64,000 nt of DNA from Aureibacter tunicatorum (GTDB lineage: Bacteria > Bacteroidota > Bacteroidia > Cytophagales > Cyclobacteriaceae). Positions 26,415 through 34,842 of this stretch are shown piece after piece; within the stretch, counting starts at the first letter, position 1, and every line of letters starts with the position of its first letter. The notes below the pieces were generated by a model. It did not search any database. It saw only the letters and a list, made by a program, of their open reading frames with translations, and was not told the DNA's origin. The stretch spans positions 1-64,000 of the forward strand of contig NZ_AP025307.1 in assembly GCF_036492635.1 (NCBI RefSeq). The letters run 5' to 3'. The translations under genes and the position numbers were made by a program.

Positions 26415-26927
26415 TTATAATGTTTCCGAAATCTCTCGCAACGCTGTTAAATATTTCTCCGACTTAAGCTTGGAAAAACCTCCTTCCACCATAAAAACGA
26501 TAAAGCATAAGAATAGCAAGCCTGTGCCTATTCCCGCCAGCCATTTCATATCGAATGCAAAAATGCAGATCAAAGCCAAAACGGCAATGATTCCAGCTCC
26601 ATAAAAGTTCTTCTTGGTGTATGCCTCGTAAGATTCCATTCGTTCAAGTTGATCTTTTATGGTTTGCTTGCTGTCAAGAGAATAGCTTTTTGATACGACC
26701 TCGAACCTATTTTTGAACTTAACATAGCCATAAAAACTACCATAGCCCAAAAATAATAATGCTATGACACTCATTGTAATCCCCAAGCTCATAAAATACC
26801 CGTTGCTAGAAAGCTTGAACGCCATGATCCCTGAAGCTAGAGCAAACAATCCAGCCGGAAGAAATATGAACAATGCTTCGCTTTTGCCGGCATTTGTGAA
26901 GTTTTCCAACGCCTTGATAAATTCCAT
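26415..26927 (-). CDS. Four-span inner-membrane protein, unknown
   Basis: A 170-residue protein with four clear spans: ALFIFLPAGLFALASGIMAF, MSLGITMSVIALLFLGYGSF, AGIIAVLALICIFAFDM and AGIGTGLLFLCFIVFMV. A basic, helical loop lies between spans two and three (KFKNRFEVVSKSYSLDSKQ). I do not recognise the family. It lies between an alpha/beta hydrolase gene and an AraC gene, all on the minus strand, and may be part of the same stress or efflux response. Confidence 0.7.
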   Translation of the reverse strand: MEFIKALENFTNAGKSEALFIFLPAGLFALASGIMAFKLSSNGYFMSLGITMSVIALLFLGYGSFYGYVKFKNRFEVVSKSYSLDSKQTIKDQLERMESYEAYTKKNFYGAGIIAVLALICIFAFDMKWLAGIGTGLLFLCFIVFMVEGGFSKLKSEKYLTALREISETL

Positions 26928-27026
26928 GATAATGCTTTAATGTGTTATCTAACATAGCTTCTGTCAGAATTCTCAACTAACACAATAGATTCAAAATGGC
27001 GAAATCTGACAGAAACTTTAATCAAA

Positions 27027-27995
27027 TTATTTAGTTGAATATTTTTTGAAAAACTCATCGACTTTACCCAGAGCTTGATCAACATATTTATCAATATCAT
27101 ATAAATCAATGTGGGAAGCGCCTTCGATTTCAAACCATTCTTTTTCTCCGCCAGCTAAATCGTAAACCTGCTTGTCCATATCTTTGGTAAATGCATCGCT
27201 GCCTGCGATTACTAAAAGCGGTCTTGTGAAGTATTTTGCTTGCCCCACAAATACACGAGCGGGATCCAACGGCATTCCTATTTTAGCATATGTTGGCGTG
27301 TAATTCGGTATTTTGTCATGGCCAGCATCCTCAAAGTAATATCTGTATGCATCTTTGATATTTCTAGGAGCTTGTTCTGGCGGTGGCAATGGAAGGCCTT
27401 TAAAAATTTCGCCCATTTCATACTCTCCAGTCTCATAATACTTCTGAGAGCCTTCAGCCGCATCTGCTAAAAATTGATCAATCGCTTCCTTCGGATAACT
27501 GCCAAATAGAGCCGCTGCCGCATCAAAATTGCCTACAATCGTAGCAACTGCTTTTATTCTAATATCTCCTATCGCCACATTGCAGATATATGGAGCTCCC
27601 GCGCAAGCACTCAATCCAAAGAAATTATCCCTGTCAACAAACTTCATCATCCTTAAGAAACTAACAGCATCCTTAGTATTTGGCGCCATGTTATGTATGG
27701 ATTCAAAATTGCGAACAGGCCCTTCGCTATCGCCATAATTAATAGGATCAAATACAAAAAACACATATCCTTTAGCGCATAATTTATCACCATACACCGC
27801 ACCAGATTGTTCTTTTACTTGCGAGCCAGGACGGGTATAAAGTATGGTCGGGTATTTCTTATCCGCATCAAATCCTTTGGGCAAATATAAATCGCCAGCC
27901 AACTTATACCCCAAACTCATGAAATAAACTCGGTTTTTGCCTTCTCCTAATTCCTTTTCATTCACTCTTAATATTTCTTGCTTATTCATTACCAT
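27027..27995 (-). CDS. Alpha/beta hydrolase (YcjY-like) with Cys elbow
   Basis: A 322-residue hydrolase without a signal peptide. YPTILYTRPGSQVKEQSG forms the oxyanion strand region, and VFFVFDPINYGDSEGP the next strand. The elbow NFFGLSACAGAPYICNVA has Cys at the nucleophile position, as in YcjY-like proteins. The late strands carry FTRPLLVIAGSDAFTKDMD and IEGASHIDLYDID with the catalytic His. It heads a minus-strand group with the membrane protein and AraC gene. It resembles the hydrolase at 23596 in layout and probably arose by duplication of a hydrolase-regulator unit. Substrate is unknown. Confidence 0.85.
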   Translation of the reverse strand: MVMNKQEILRVNEKELGEGKNRVYFMSLGYKLAGDLYLPKGFDADKKYPTILYTRPGSQVKEQSGAVYGDKLCAKGYVFFVFDPINYGDSEGPVRNFESIHNMAPNTKDAVSFLRMMKFVDRDNFFGLSACAGAPYICNVAIGDIRIKAVATIVGNFDAAAALFGSYPKEAIDQFLADAAEGSQKYYETGEYEMGEIFKGLPLPPPEQAPRNIKDAYRYYFEDAGHDKIPNYTPTYAKIGMPLDPARVFVGQAKYFTRPLLVIAGSDAFTKDMDKQVYDLAGGEKEWFEIEGASHIDLYDIDKYVDQALGKVDEFFKKYSTK

Positions 27996-28206
27996 ACCAG
28001 TTTATATTATTAATTTTTATCAGAGCAACTTCGCTTGATTCTAGAATACAAAACCACCTAGTTTGTTTATTCTTTCAAGCGGTATCCTTTCCTCAACACA
28101 AAGGTAATTTATTGATTATAAGCGATATTACTCTTTTTACTGATTGGCTGTTCCATTTTACGGAATGACCAAATTTTGATCAAATAGGAAAATCAAGATC
28201 ATTAAT

Positions 28207-28273
28207 AGATATTATCACGATTGATTTTTATACCATTTTATTTTCCTCTGGAGGAAATACAAAGGAGGATGAT
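28207..28273 (+). promoter_or_regulatory. Second copy of the cold-shock leader element
   Basis: It matches the leader at 16964-17031 over its whole length with one gap. It contains a perfect stem TTTCCTC-TG-GAGGAAA just before the ideal Shine-Dalgarno AAAGGAGG. That ribosome site is followed at once by ATG ATT TAG, a two-codon frame. No cold-shock gene follows; the next gene starts at 28427. The copy may control that gene or be the remnant of a lost cold-shock gene. The rest of 27996-28426 shows nothing else. Confidence 0.5.
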
Positions 28274-28426
28274 TTAGAAAATCATAAAAAACTAATCGAG
28301 ATAAACATTAATGATTTTGAATATAAATCCACTAAAAATCTAAGTTTATATATTAGAAAACAATTCTTCCAATAGATAGTCACAATTAGAGGTTAAACAT
28401 ATGATATTTTGCGATGTTGAACTTAT

Positions 28427-29986
28427 ATGCTGGGGGAGTATAAACGTGTTAGCAAGCCTGTAAAAAGGATTCAAAAAAGCAGAGGGATTTCTATCATGCC
28501 TCCTTGCCAGATGATGCTTCCTGGCGCAGACTCGGCTTCCTTTGCAGATACTGCCAGCAGCATAAGCTCTCCAGAGTATTTATCCACAGATGAAGAAGCC
28601 GACGCTCCATGGAGCAATATTGACGACATCGTTGTAGAAAGCTACGACAGTGAAGAAAGAGGCGCGGAAATACCTGAAGATGAAGAAGAAGTATGGACCA
28701 GCATCGATGATATCACCCTTGAAGAACAAGTGGACTTTTTTTTACAACACCCTGATTTTGGCCAATGGCAACCCGCACCGGAGGTCAAAGAAGTATTGCT
28801 GGCCAAAGTCGGACGAAAAGTAGGCCTTGATTCAAGCACGCATGAGCTTCCTACGCTTAGCAAAGCCTCTAGAAATGTGCTGACCAACTTCTTGCATGTC
28901 AAAGGCGAAACAGGTGTTGACTATCTTGCCGTCATTGACAGGTTCGAGCGAGGAATCAATGCTGTCTCCGGTATCAATGGGAAAATCGGTCAAATAACCG
29001 GCTACATTGGCCAACTGGCCAAAGGCAAAGTTTCCGAAGACAGCGCCATCGTCGCGGAGTTCAGCTCAGGAATAGGCTGCGTACTCGGCATGGTAATACC
29101 TATATTGAAAGTATTCAAACAAGGGGTAAAACTCGCAAAATGCATAGAAGAATACGAAATCACCCCGCGTGGAGAAATCTTAAGAGAGAGCTTGCAATTG
29201 GCAAGCGACTTTGCGGCAGCTTCACAGCAAATATTATCCGCTACGGCTTCAGTGATGCAATTAGCCACTAAAATCCCAAGCCCTATTGCTCAAGCCATAC
29301 CTGGATTCAATATTGTCATAAGCCTGATTAGCCTAGCTCAAAAAGGAATAAGCTTACAGAGAAACGTAAGGAATTTCTATGCCATGACTAAAGAAAAACG
29401 ACGATATGTGGATGAACTTGCGGGAAATATTGACTTCGCGGGCTTGCTGGATTTGGACGAAAGCACAGACGAAGACGCTTTGGACAGTTTTAAGGACTTC
29501 AGCACTCAGATTGAATATGTCGCTGATAAATCCAGAAAATTCGAATTGGTTCGTCATCTAAAAAAAATCAACAGAAAACGAATCATTAGGGATAGCATGC
29601 ATGTGACGACGACTGGATTGAATATACTTTCTACCATACTAAATATGACTGGTGTTTCTTCGCAAGCGGGAATGGCCATAGGCATATCGAGCACAGTCAT
29701 TTCCACCGGCAGTACGGTATTCAGATCTGTCAAGCAAAAATGGCACGACAAAGGCTATGGCGATCAACGTAAAACCACTGATGCCAAAAACGCACTTGCT
29801 ATGAATATGGTCAGGGAGATTTTCAGACAAATGATGAGTCTTAAACATGGTGATGCCGAAGAGGCTGAACGCTTGGCTATGCTAATAAGAGCCTCAGGAC
29901 TGCCGGTGAAAAAATTTATTCATGCCAAGTCCACCCAAAAAAGAGTTGGGCTTCTCTATGCCGCTATGAAAAGTAGGGAAAATTAA
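28427..29986 (+). CDS. Helical protein with MPPCQ leader, possible pore-forming effector
   Basis: A 519-residue protein with no signal peptide. A basic leader (EYKRVSKPVKRIQKSRG) leads into MPPCQMMLPGADSASF, similar in layout to the MPPIQR leader of the protein at 20955. An acidic segment follows (TDEEADAPWSNIDDIVVES, ERGAEIPEDEEEVWTSIDD), with the pair WSNIDDI/WTSIDDI repeated. From about 175 on it is helical with hydrophobic stretches (GIGCVLGMVIPILKVFKQG, PGFNIVISLISLAQKGISL, AGMAIGISSTVISTGSTVF). This resembles membrane-inserting toxins, but no family is recognised. An ideal terminator follows. Confidence 0.6.
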   Translation: MLGEYKRVSKPVKRIQKSRGISIMPPCQMMLPGADSASFADTASSISSPEYLSTDEEADAPWSNIDDIVVESYDSEERGAEIPEDEEEVWTSIDDITLEEQVDFFLQHPDFGQWQPAPEVKEVLLAKVGRKVGLDSSTHELPTLSKASRNVLTNFLHVKGETGVDYLAVIDRFERGINAVSGINGKIGQITGYIGQLAKGKVSEDSAIVAEFSSGIGCVLGMVIPILKVFKQGVKLAKCIEEYEITPRGEILRESLQLASDFAAASQQILSATASVMQLATKIPSPIAQAIPGFNIVISLISLAQKGISLQRNVRNFYAMTKEKRRYVDELAGNIDFAGLLDLDESTDEDALDSFKDFSTQIEYVADKSRKFELVRHLKKINRKRIIRDSMHVTTTGLNILSTILNMTGVSSQAGMAIGISSTVISTGSTVFRSVKQKWHDKGYGDQRKTTDAKNALAMNMVREIFRQMMSLKHGDAEEAERLAMLIRASGLPVKKFIHAKSTQKRVGLLYAAMKSREN

Positions 29987-30006
29987 TCTGCCAACCTATT
30001 CAAATG

Positions 30007-30043
30007 AAAGACTGTCTCAGATCTTGATCCAATGACAGTCTTT
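30007..30043. terminator. Bidirectional terminator between convergent genes
   Basis: Perfect 10-bp arms AAAGACTGTC and GACAGTCTTT with a 17-base loop lie between the plus-strand gene ending 29986 and the minus-strand gene ending 30061. The arms end in A and T runs on both sides. Confidence 0.8.
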
Positions 30044-30060
30044 GCACAGCCCAGTGTATT

Positions 30061-30486
30061 CTAATTATTCGTTCTTTGTAATATGTACTCGACTTCCTTA
30101 TTCCAGTCAATCAATGTCATAGAATCGTTCTCGACAGATCCCACAACCAATTTCCCATGTGGAAGATGAGTCTTATCCAATTCATCGCACAAAATGATAA
30201 AGGTAGGACTAATTTTGTATACTGATCTTTTCAATCTATACGAGCCTTCTATTTTTCCTCCCAAATCGTCCGATTCCACCGACAAATACCTGCCGTCAAA
30301 GCTCCAAACAATATTTCGGTTCTCATAATGAACTTTCTCACCACCCTTTTCAAATGATATCAACTTCCATTGCCCCTTGACTTTAGCAGCTACCTCAGCA
30401 GCTGATGGTGTATTATCAAAAGCGTTGGCGGAGTGAAACACTAAAGCAAAAAAGGCTAGTATTATTGAGCAAATGATATTTTTCAT
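30061..30486 (-). CDS. Small exported lipocalin-like protein
   Basis: A 141-residue protein with a Sec signal peptide ending at SANA. The mature part is beta-rich, with the lipocalin-like opening KGQWKLISFEKGG and strands IVWSFDGRYLSVES and GSYRLKRSVYKISP, ending MTLIDWNKEVEYILQRTN. Bacteroidota carry many such short exported beta-barrels of unknown ligand. The gene stands alone between terminators and the metallophosphoesterase gene. Confidence 0.7.
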   Translation of the reverse strand: MKNIICSIILAFFALVFHSANAFDNTPSAAEVAAKVKGQWKLISFEKGGEKVHYENRNIVWSFDGRYLSVESDDLGGKIEGSYRLKRSVYKISPTFIILCDELDKTHLPHGKLVVGSVENDSMTLIDWNKEVEYILQRTNN

Positions 30487-30600
30487 GACTCTCTTTTTTA
30501 ATGATTAAAATGTTTAGTGCTGTAGAATTGCTTGTTCAGGTTTGTGAATTATCATCCCTTTTGTTTCAGAGATCTTTACTTAATTTTTGCTGTATTATGC

Positions 30601-31779
30601 TCAGCCATTTATCCCATTGCTTTTGCTAAGCCTTATCAATGTAATCTCTGACGGAGCGCTTAATCTTATTGGCGGCCCCCAATATCCAGTTCCCCGACTG
30701 ACATACAACTGAGTATTTTGATAAGTGTGAAGACCATGCAAAAACTCCTGAGCCATTCCAATAATCAGATTCCAAGGAAAAAACTGTCCGCCATGCGTAT
30801 GACCTGATAGTTGGAGATCATAGCCCGCCATCGAAGCCTCATAAATATTTTGCGGCTGATGCGCCAAGAGTATTTTTACATCAGCACTAGGCGCTCCTTC
30901 CATAGCCATCTCAGGATCGCTATACTGATCATGTTTTGCCGATTGTTCATAATCAGGCACACCAGCTACAATTATCGATTTTGACTTATGCTCTACTATA
31001 TCATAGTCATTCATTAATACAGTAAAATCCAATTCTTCCATTTTTTGAATCCAGCCTTCATGATCATGATAATATTCGTGATTGCCAGTAACGAAATACT
31101 TGCCATACTTAGCTTTAATATTTGCCAATGAGCCAATTTCCTTTTCAATCCTTGAGGCTTTTTGATCAGCGACATCGCCTGTTATTACGACCAAATCAGG
31201 GTTTGCGCTATTTACTTTTTCCACGACATCTCTCAACCAATCTGTTTGACAAGGATATGCGATGTGCAAATCCGTGAGTTGCGCTATGGTAACACCTTCA
31301 AGCTCTATTGGTAGATTGTCGATTTTTACATCTATATATTTAAACGGAGGAACTTTCACAGCTTGACGATACCCGTATAAAGTCAAGCCAAAAGCTCCAA
31401 TAATCAACACTGAATTCACCGCTTTTCGGATGCCAATTCCGCCTATATTAGCTGAGCTCAAGCCAACAAAGGTTTGGCCTTTAGCTTTTTCCATTGCTAT
31501 CATCAACACTCGAATCACGTCTTTTGCTAGCAATAGCAGAAACAGATATGACATAAATCCCAACAAAATATAAATCGATTGGCTGATGATCCCTTGCAAC
31601 TCTGTGCTTAAGTCAAAATTCCTGATTCTCATGGGGATTATAGAGGAAAGTATGATCATCAGTATAGCCCCCCAAGCTATAATCTTATGATGCATTTTTA
31701 AATTGCTTGGCATTATTACCCTCCAGCCAATATAGAGTCCTATTAATAAACAAGTTGATAATGAGATCAATAAGAACAT
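30601..31779 (-). CDS. Membrane-anchored metallophosphoesterase
   Basis: A 392-residue protein with an N-terminal group of membrane spans (LISLSTCLLIGLYIGWRVI, IIAWGAILMIILSSII, IYILLGFMSYLFLLLLA, SVLIIGAFGLTLYGY). A calcineurin-like phosphoesterase domain follows: TDLHI, VITGDVAD, VTGNHEYYHD, LLAHQPQN and LSGHTHGGQFFPW supply the two-metal site. It resembles the YkuE/YaeI group, which act on phospholipid- or phosphate-ester substrates outside the membrane. It is probably monocistronic. Confidence 0.93.
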   Translation of the reverse strand: MFLLISLSTCLLIGLYIGWRVIMPSNLKMHHKIIAWGAILMIILSSIIPMRIRNFDLSTELQGIISQSIYILLGFMSYLFLLLLAKDVIRVLMIAMEKAKGQTFVGLSSANIGGIGIRKAVNSVLIIGAFGLTLYGYRQAVKVPPFKYIDVKIDNLPIELEGVTIAQLTDLHIAYPCQTDWLRDVVEKVNSANPDLVVITGDVADQKASRIEKEIGSLANIKAKYGKYFVTGNHEYYHDHEGWIQKMEELDFTVLMNDYDIVEHKSKSIIVAGVPDYEQSAKHDQYSDPEMAMEGAPSADVKILLAHQPQNIYEASMAGYDLQLSGHTHGGQFFPWNLIIGMAQEFLHGLHTYQNTQLYVSRGTGYWGPPIRLSAPSEITLIRLSKSNGING

Positions 31780-32273
31780 AACTTCTTTCCTTTAAGCTTA
31801 TTATGAACAAAATTTTCAGTCCCAATACTTTTTGCGCAGATTAACTATTCGAATGGTGATCAAGCTATTTGACAAAAGTCTTTGCGACTATTTTCTTCCG
31901 TAAAATTTGCTGATTTGCGAGAGCTTGCCAAAAGTTATTGGCAAACGACAGGATTCTGATGGCCAACGATAGTGAGCGTGCTATTTATCGATTACAGAAT
32001 GTTAAACAAGCTGTTTAATCAAAAATGAAAACACATTAAACTTTCAAATAAAAAAATAATTAATATTAATAATTGCTATGTTTATTTAATTATAAATCTA
32101 ATATTTATATTACAATTTTAAACCAAAAAATAATCAACCAACTTTTTACATAACAATATAAAGAGTCAAATAAATATACTTTTTAAATAGAATAAAATCA
32201 ATCAAATAAATAAGAAAAAATAGTATTTTCACTACTGAAACATTCTAAAAATTGACACAAAGTATAAGAAGAT
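31780..32273. other. AT-rich gene-free stretch
   Basis: About 490 bp, becoming extremely AT-rich (32032-32270). No open frame of interest, no strong hairpin and no repeat is visible. It probably contains promoters for the divergent genes on either side. Confidence 0.5.
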
Positions 32274-32900
32274 ATGTCGGGACCAAGATTATTAATCAAC
32301 AAATTTTTCTTTTTAATAATTTACTTTTTATTAGGATACTATGGACTTAAAGGCCTTATCATTAATTATTATGAAAATGAAGTAATAGAACTAGATGTGA
32401 ATAATGCCGATTTTACCAATCAAAAAAAATATAGTACCATCAACTTCAAAGATGTTAAATTAGGTAGATTAGTCGCCTATGAATTCACTGACAATAATAA
32501 AGTCGACTTAGTATATTCCCTTATTCCTGAGTCAATCCCTGAAGAATCCATTCCTTTAACCCAAGCTTTGATCAAAATTGAAAATGTGGATTCGGATTGT
32601 TTAGACGGAGATTGCGAAGAAAAATATATTTCAAAATTTGAAGGCATATGTTATAGTGTTTTAGATGAAATGGATACAACATATATCAATGAAATCAAAG
32701 AATATGGAATTTCAATCTCTAAAAACGCAGTACTAATCAATATATCAGAGAAATCTCGCGAATGGTACTGGAATTTATTAATGTGTCTGGGCTTATTATT
32801 CGGGTTTATCATCTTAAAATCATTCTTTATAAAAGCAAACAGCATCACCGACTGGTTAAATAAAGTTTCTCACCAAGATGAATTGAAAAATAGAACTTAG
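32274..32900 (+). CDS. Two-span membrane protein, unknown
   Basis: A 208-residue protein with one span near the N-terminus (KFFFLIIYFLLGYYGLKGL), a hydrophilic domain of about 130 residues with an acidic Cys pair (DSDCLDGDCEEKY), and a second span near the end (LLMCLGLLFGFIILKSFFI). No family is recognised. It opens a run of AT-rich plus-strand genes ending in an Imm35-like gene, which suggests an immunity-gene cluster. The function is not established. Confidence 0.6.
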   Translation: MSGPRLLINKFFFLIIYFLLGYYGLKGLIINYYENEVIELDVNNADFTNQKKYSTINFKDVKLGRLVAYEFTDNNKVDLVYSLIPESIPEESIPLTQALIKIENVDSDCLDGDCEEKYISKFEGICYSVLDEMDTTYINEIKEYGISISKNAVLINISEKSREWYWNLLMCLGLLFGFIILKSFFIKANSITDWLNKVSHQDELKNRT

Positions 32901-33006
32901 AAAACCGAAAGTCTGAAAATAAAGCTGTTTTATATAATGTTTAGAAAGAATTCTCGAACTTAATACACTATAAGACTAACAAAAAATAATGACCTAACCT
33001 ATACTC

Positions 33007-33504
33007 ATGTACGGAACTATAATTGGATTTACTTTACTTTTTTTATGTACGGTCCTGATTGCATATTGGCTTTATGTCACGAGGGAAGACTTTGAAAACA
33101 AAGCAAAGGCTTATCATAAAGAAGCTGAAGGCAAGCCATACAAAAAGTATCTAAAAAACTTGAAACTTGGCAACCTGTACACGATTCCTATGCGCTGTAA
33201 TCTCTTCTTGCAAGATGATCATATTCAGGTGATTTCATACATCAAACTATTTAAAAGACAATACTATCAATCTGTTTATGAACTCAGAATGAATGGTGAA
33301 GGCAGTTTCATTCCACATGATATAGACATAAAAAATGTCAAACTCAAACAGCGAACACTAGATCAAGGACTGGAATTTTCATTTGATATTTCCTACCCTC
33401 CGAAAACTCCCTTTGTAAGTTCTTATACAGAAATAATACTATATGATCTTGATAAGCAGACTCGGGTAGAGGTTTTAGATATGTTTGAAAAAGTGAAAAT
33501 ATAA
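33007..33504 (+). CDS. Single-span protein, paralog A
   Basis: A 165-residue protein with an N-terminal span (IIGFTLLFLCTVLIAYWLY), then a charged domain (LKNLKLGNLYTIPMRCNLF, LKQRTLDQGLEFSFDISYP). It is a clear paralog of the next gene. The last third shares 79 identical bases with it (33359-33437 against 33904-33982), although the first halves differ much more, a pattern of gene conversion or recent recombination. A third copy survives only as 14 codons at 55066. Family unknown. Confidence 0.65.
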   Translation: MYGTIIGFTLLFLCTVLIAYWLYVTREDFENKAKAYHKEAEGKPYKKYLKNLKLGNLYTIPMRCNLFLQDDHIQVISYIKLFKRQYYQSVYELRMNGEGSFIPHDIDIKNVKLKQRTLDQGLEFSFDISYPPKTPFVSSYTEIILYDLDKQTRVEVLDMFEKVKI

Positions 33505-33527
33505 AAATTCTATTAAAACACATTCAT

Positions 33528-34040
33528 ATGTATGGATACATTATAATCCTCATTTTATTTCTGCTCGTTTCTAGTTTTATCATATTTTGGTTTAATCATA
33601 TAAAACAATATATGATCAAATCCAGAGAAGAAAGCAAAAGAAAACAAATAAGATATTATATAAAGCAAGCTGAGAGCAAGCCCAACAAAACACATCTTAA
33701 AAATTTAAAGCTGGGTAACTTATTTACGCTTCCAATGCATTGCGACCTGATAATAAATGAGGATCAGATTGAAGTAATTTCATTCGTTTCGATTTTCAAA
33801 AACAAATTTTTCCAAAAGATTTACGAGTTAAAAACTAATAGTAAAGGATGCTATTTTCCTCATTTATACGACATCGAAAATATCAAGCTCAAACAACGAA
33901 CATTAGATCAAGGACTGGAATTTTCATTTGATATTTCCTACCCTCCGAAAACTCCCTTTGTAAGTTCTTATACAGAAATAATTCTTTTTGAGCTTGATAA
34001 GCGGACTAGAGAAGAGATTATTGGGATGTTTGAAAATTAA
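33528..34040 (+). CDS. Single-span protein, paralog B
   Basis: A 170-residue paralog of the upstream gene with the same plan: an N-terminal span (YIIILILFLLVSSFIIFWF), a basic stretch (KSREESKRKQIRYYIKQ), and the shared domain LKNLKLGNLFTLPMHCDLI ... DQGLEFSFDISYP. The spacing to the Imm35-like gene is 13 bp. It may be a membrane-anchored immunity protein or a toxin-associated factor; this is only inferred from position. Confidence 0.65.
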   Translation: MYGYIIILILFLLVSSFIIFWFNHIKQYMIKSREESKRKQIRYYIKQAESKPNKTHLKNLKLGNLFTLPMHCDLIINEDQIEVISFVSIFKNKFFQKIYELKTNSKGCYFPHLYDIENIKLKQRTLDQGLEFSFDISYPPKTPFVSSYTEIILFELDKRTREEIIGMFEN

Positions 34041-34053
34041 CTAAAAAACAATT

Positions 34054-34572
34054 ATGAATATAAAATATGCTGAAGAACTCGTACGTTGTGAATTAATCAA
34101 AAAAAAATTTGATGATTATGCTGTAATGTTAGAAGTCACTGAAGAATCAGAAAATTGCTTCGCAGTTTATTATCAAACTAAAAAATATATAAAAACAAAT
34201 AATACTGACTTTATGTCAATAGGCAATGGACCTGTTATAGTAAATAAATCAAATGGGGAATTATATTTTACTGGATCGGGAAGACCAACAGAACATCTCA
34301 TAGAATCATTTGAAAAATATGGACATCCAGAAATAGTTGAAAACCAAAATGAGTTGCAAATATCATATGATAACTCAAAGGAAGTCAGTTATAACAATCA
34401 ACTTAAAGTATTAAAAAAATTGACAGGAAAAGGTTTTTTGGAGGTCAAATCAATATATGAGTATTTGAAGAATGGCAATAATGTAATTGTAAAGAATGAT
34501 TTGCCGGATGAATTAAAAGAATCATTAATTAGTAATGGCTTTATTGTTAGTTATCCTCTGGTAGAATATTGA
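34054..34572 (+). CDS. Imm35-like immunity protein
   Basis: A 172-residue protein. The N-terminal part (CFAVYYQTKKYIKTN, IGNGPVIVNKSNGELYFTG, PTEHLIESFEKYG) fits the Imm35/YrhB-type immunity domain, in which a Y-Y/F-x-T-K-x-Y-I segment leads to a G-N-G-P-x-I-V-N turn. The C-terminal half (NNQLKVLKKLTGKGFLEVKSIYEYLKN) is an extra helical part. No toxin gene is next to it, so it is an orphan immunity gene in a cluster of unknown proteins. Confidence in Imm35 rests on motif recall. Confidence 0.65.
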   Translation: MNIKYAEELVRCELIKKKFDDYAVMLEVTEESENCFAVYYQTKKYIKTNNTDFMSIGNGPVIVNKSNGELYFTGSGRPTEHLIESFEKYGHPEIVENQNELQISYDNSKEVSYNNQLKVLKKLTGKGFLEVKSIYEYLKNGNNVIVKNDLPDELKESLISNGFIVSYPLVEY

Positions 34573-34789
34573 ATCAATCATAATTGATATACATAAGCGA
34601 CAATAACGAATTTTTCTCTCTAAAAAATAAGTTTTCAAATGAACAGTAACGAAATAAATTATACTTTAAATACTATAACTTTTGATAAAGTATTTTAATG
34701 GAAGTATTTCCGATTGATTAATTCGTAATTTCTGAGTTCCTAATTTTTAGGTGAATTTTGCTAAATGTCATCCATTCTTGCAAATGAAA

Positions 34790-34815
34790 AAAGTCCCTCT
34801 CAAAGGAAGGACTTT
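34790..34815 (-). terminator. Terminator of the M43 protease gene
   Basis: On the minus strand, AAAGTCC / GGACTTT arms around a 12-base loop are followed by a T-run (34786-34790 read on the minus strand). It lies 28-53 bases downstream of the protease stop codon. Confidence 0.75.
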
Positions 34816-34842
34816 AAAACATATGACATAAAGTTATTTTAA

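Noticed and set aside
31900-32000. Possible protein fragment (RELAKSYWQTTGF) before the unknown membrane gene
   Set aside because: The frame stops after 13 residues and neither side continues it.
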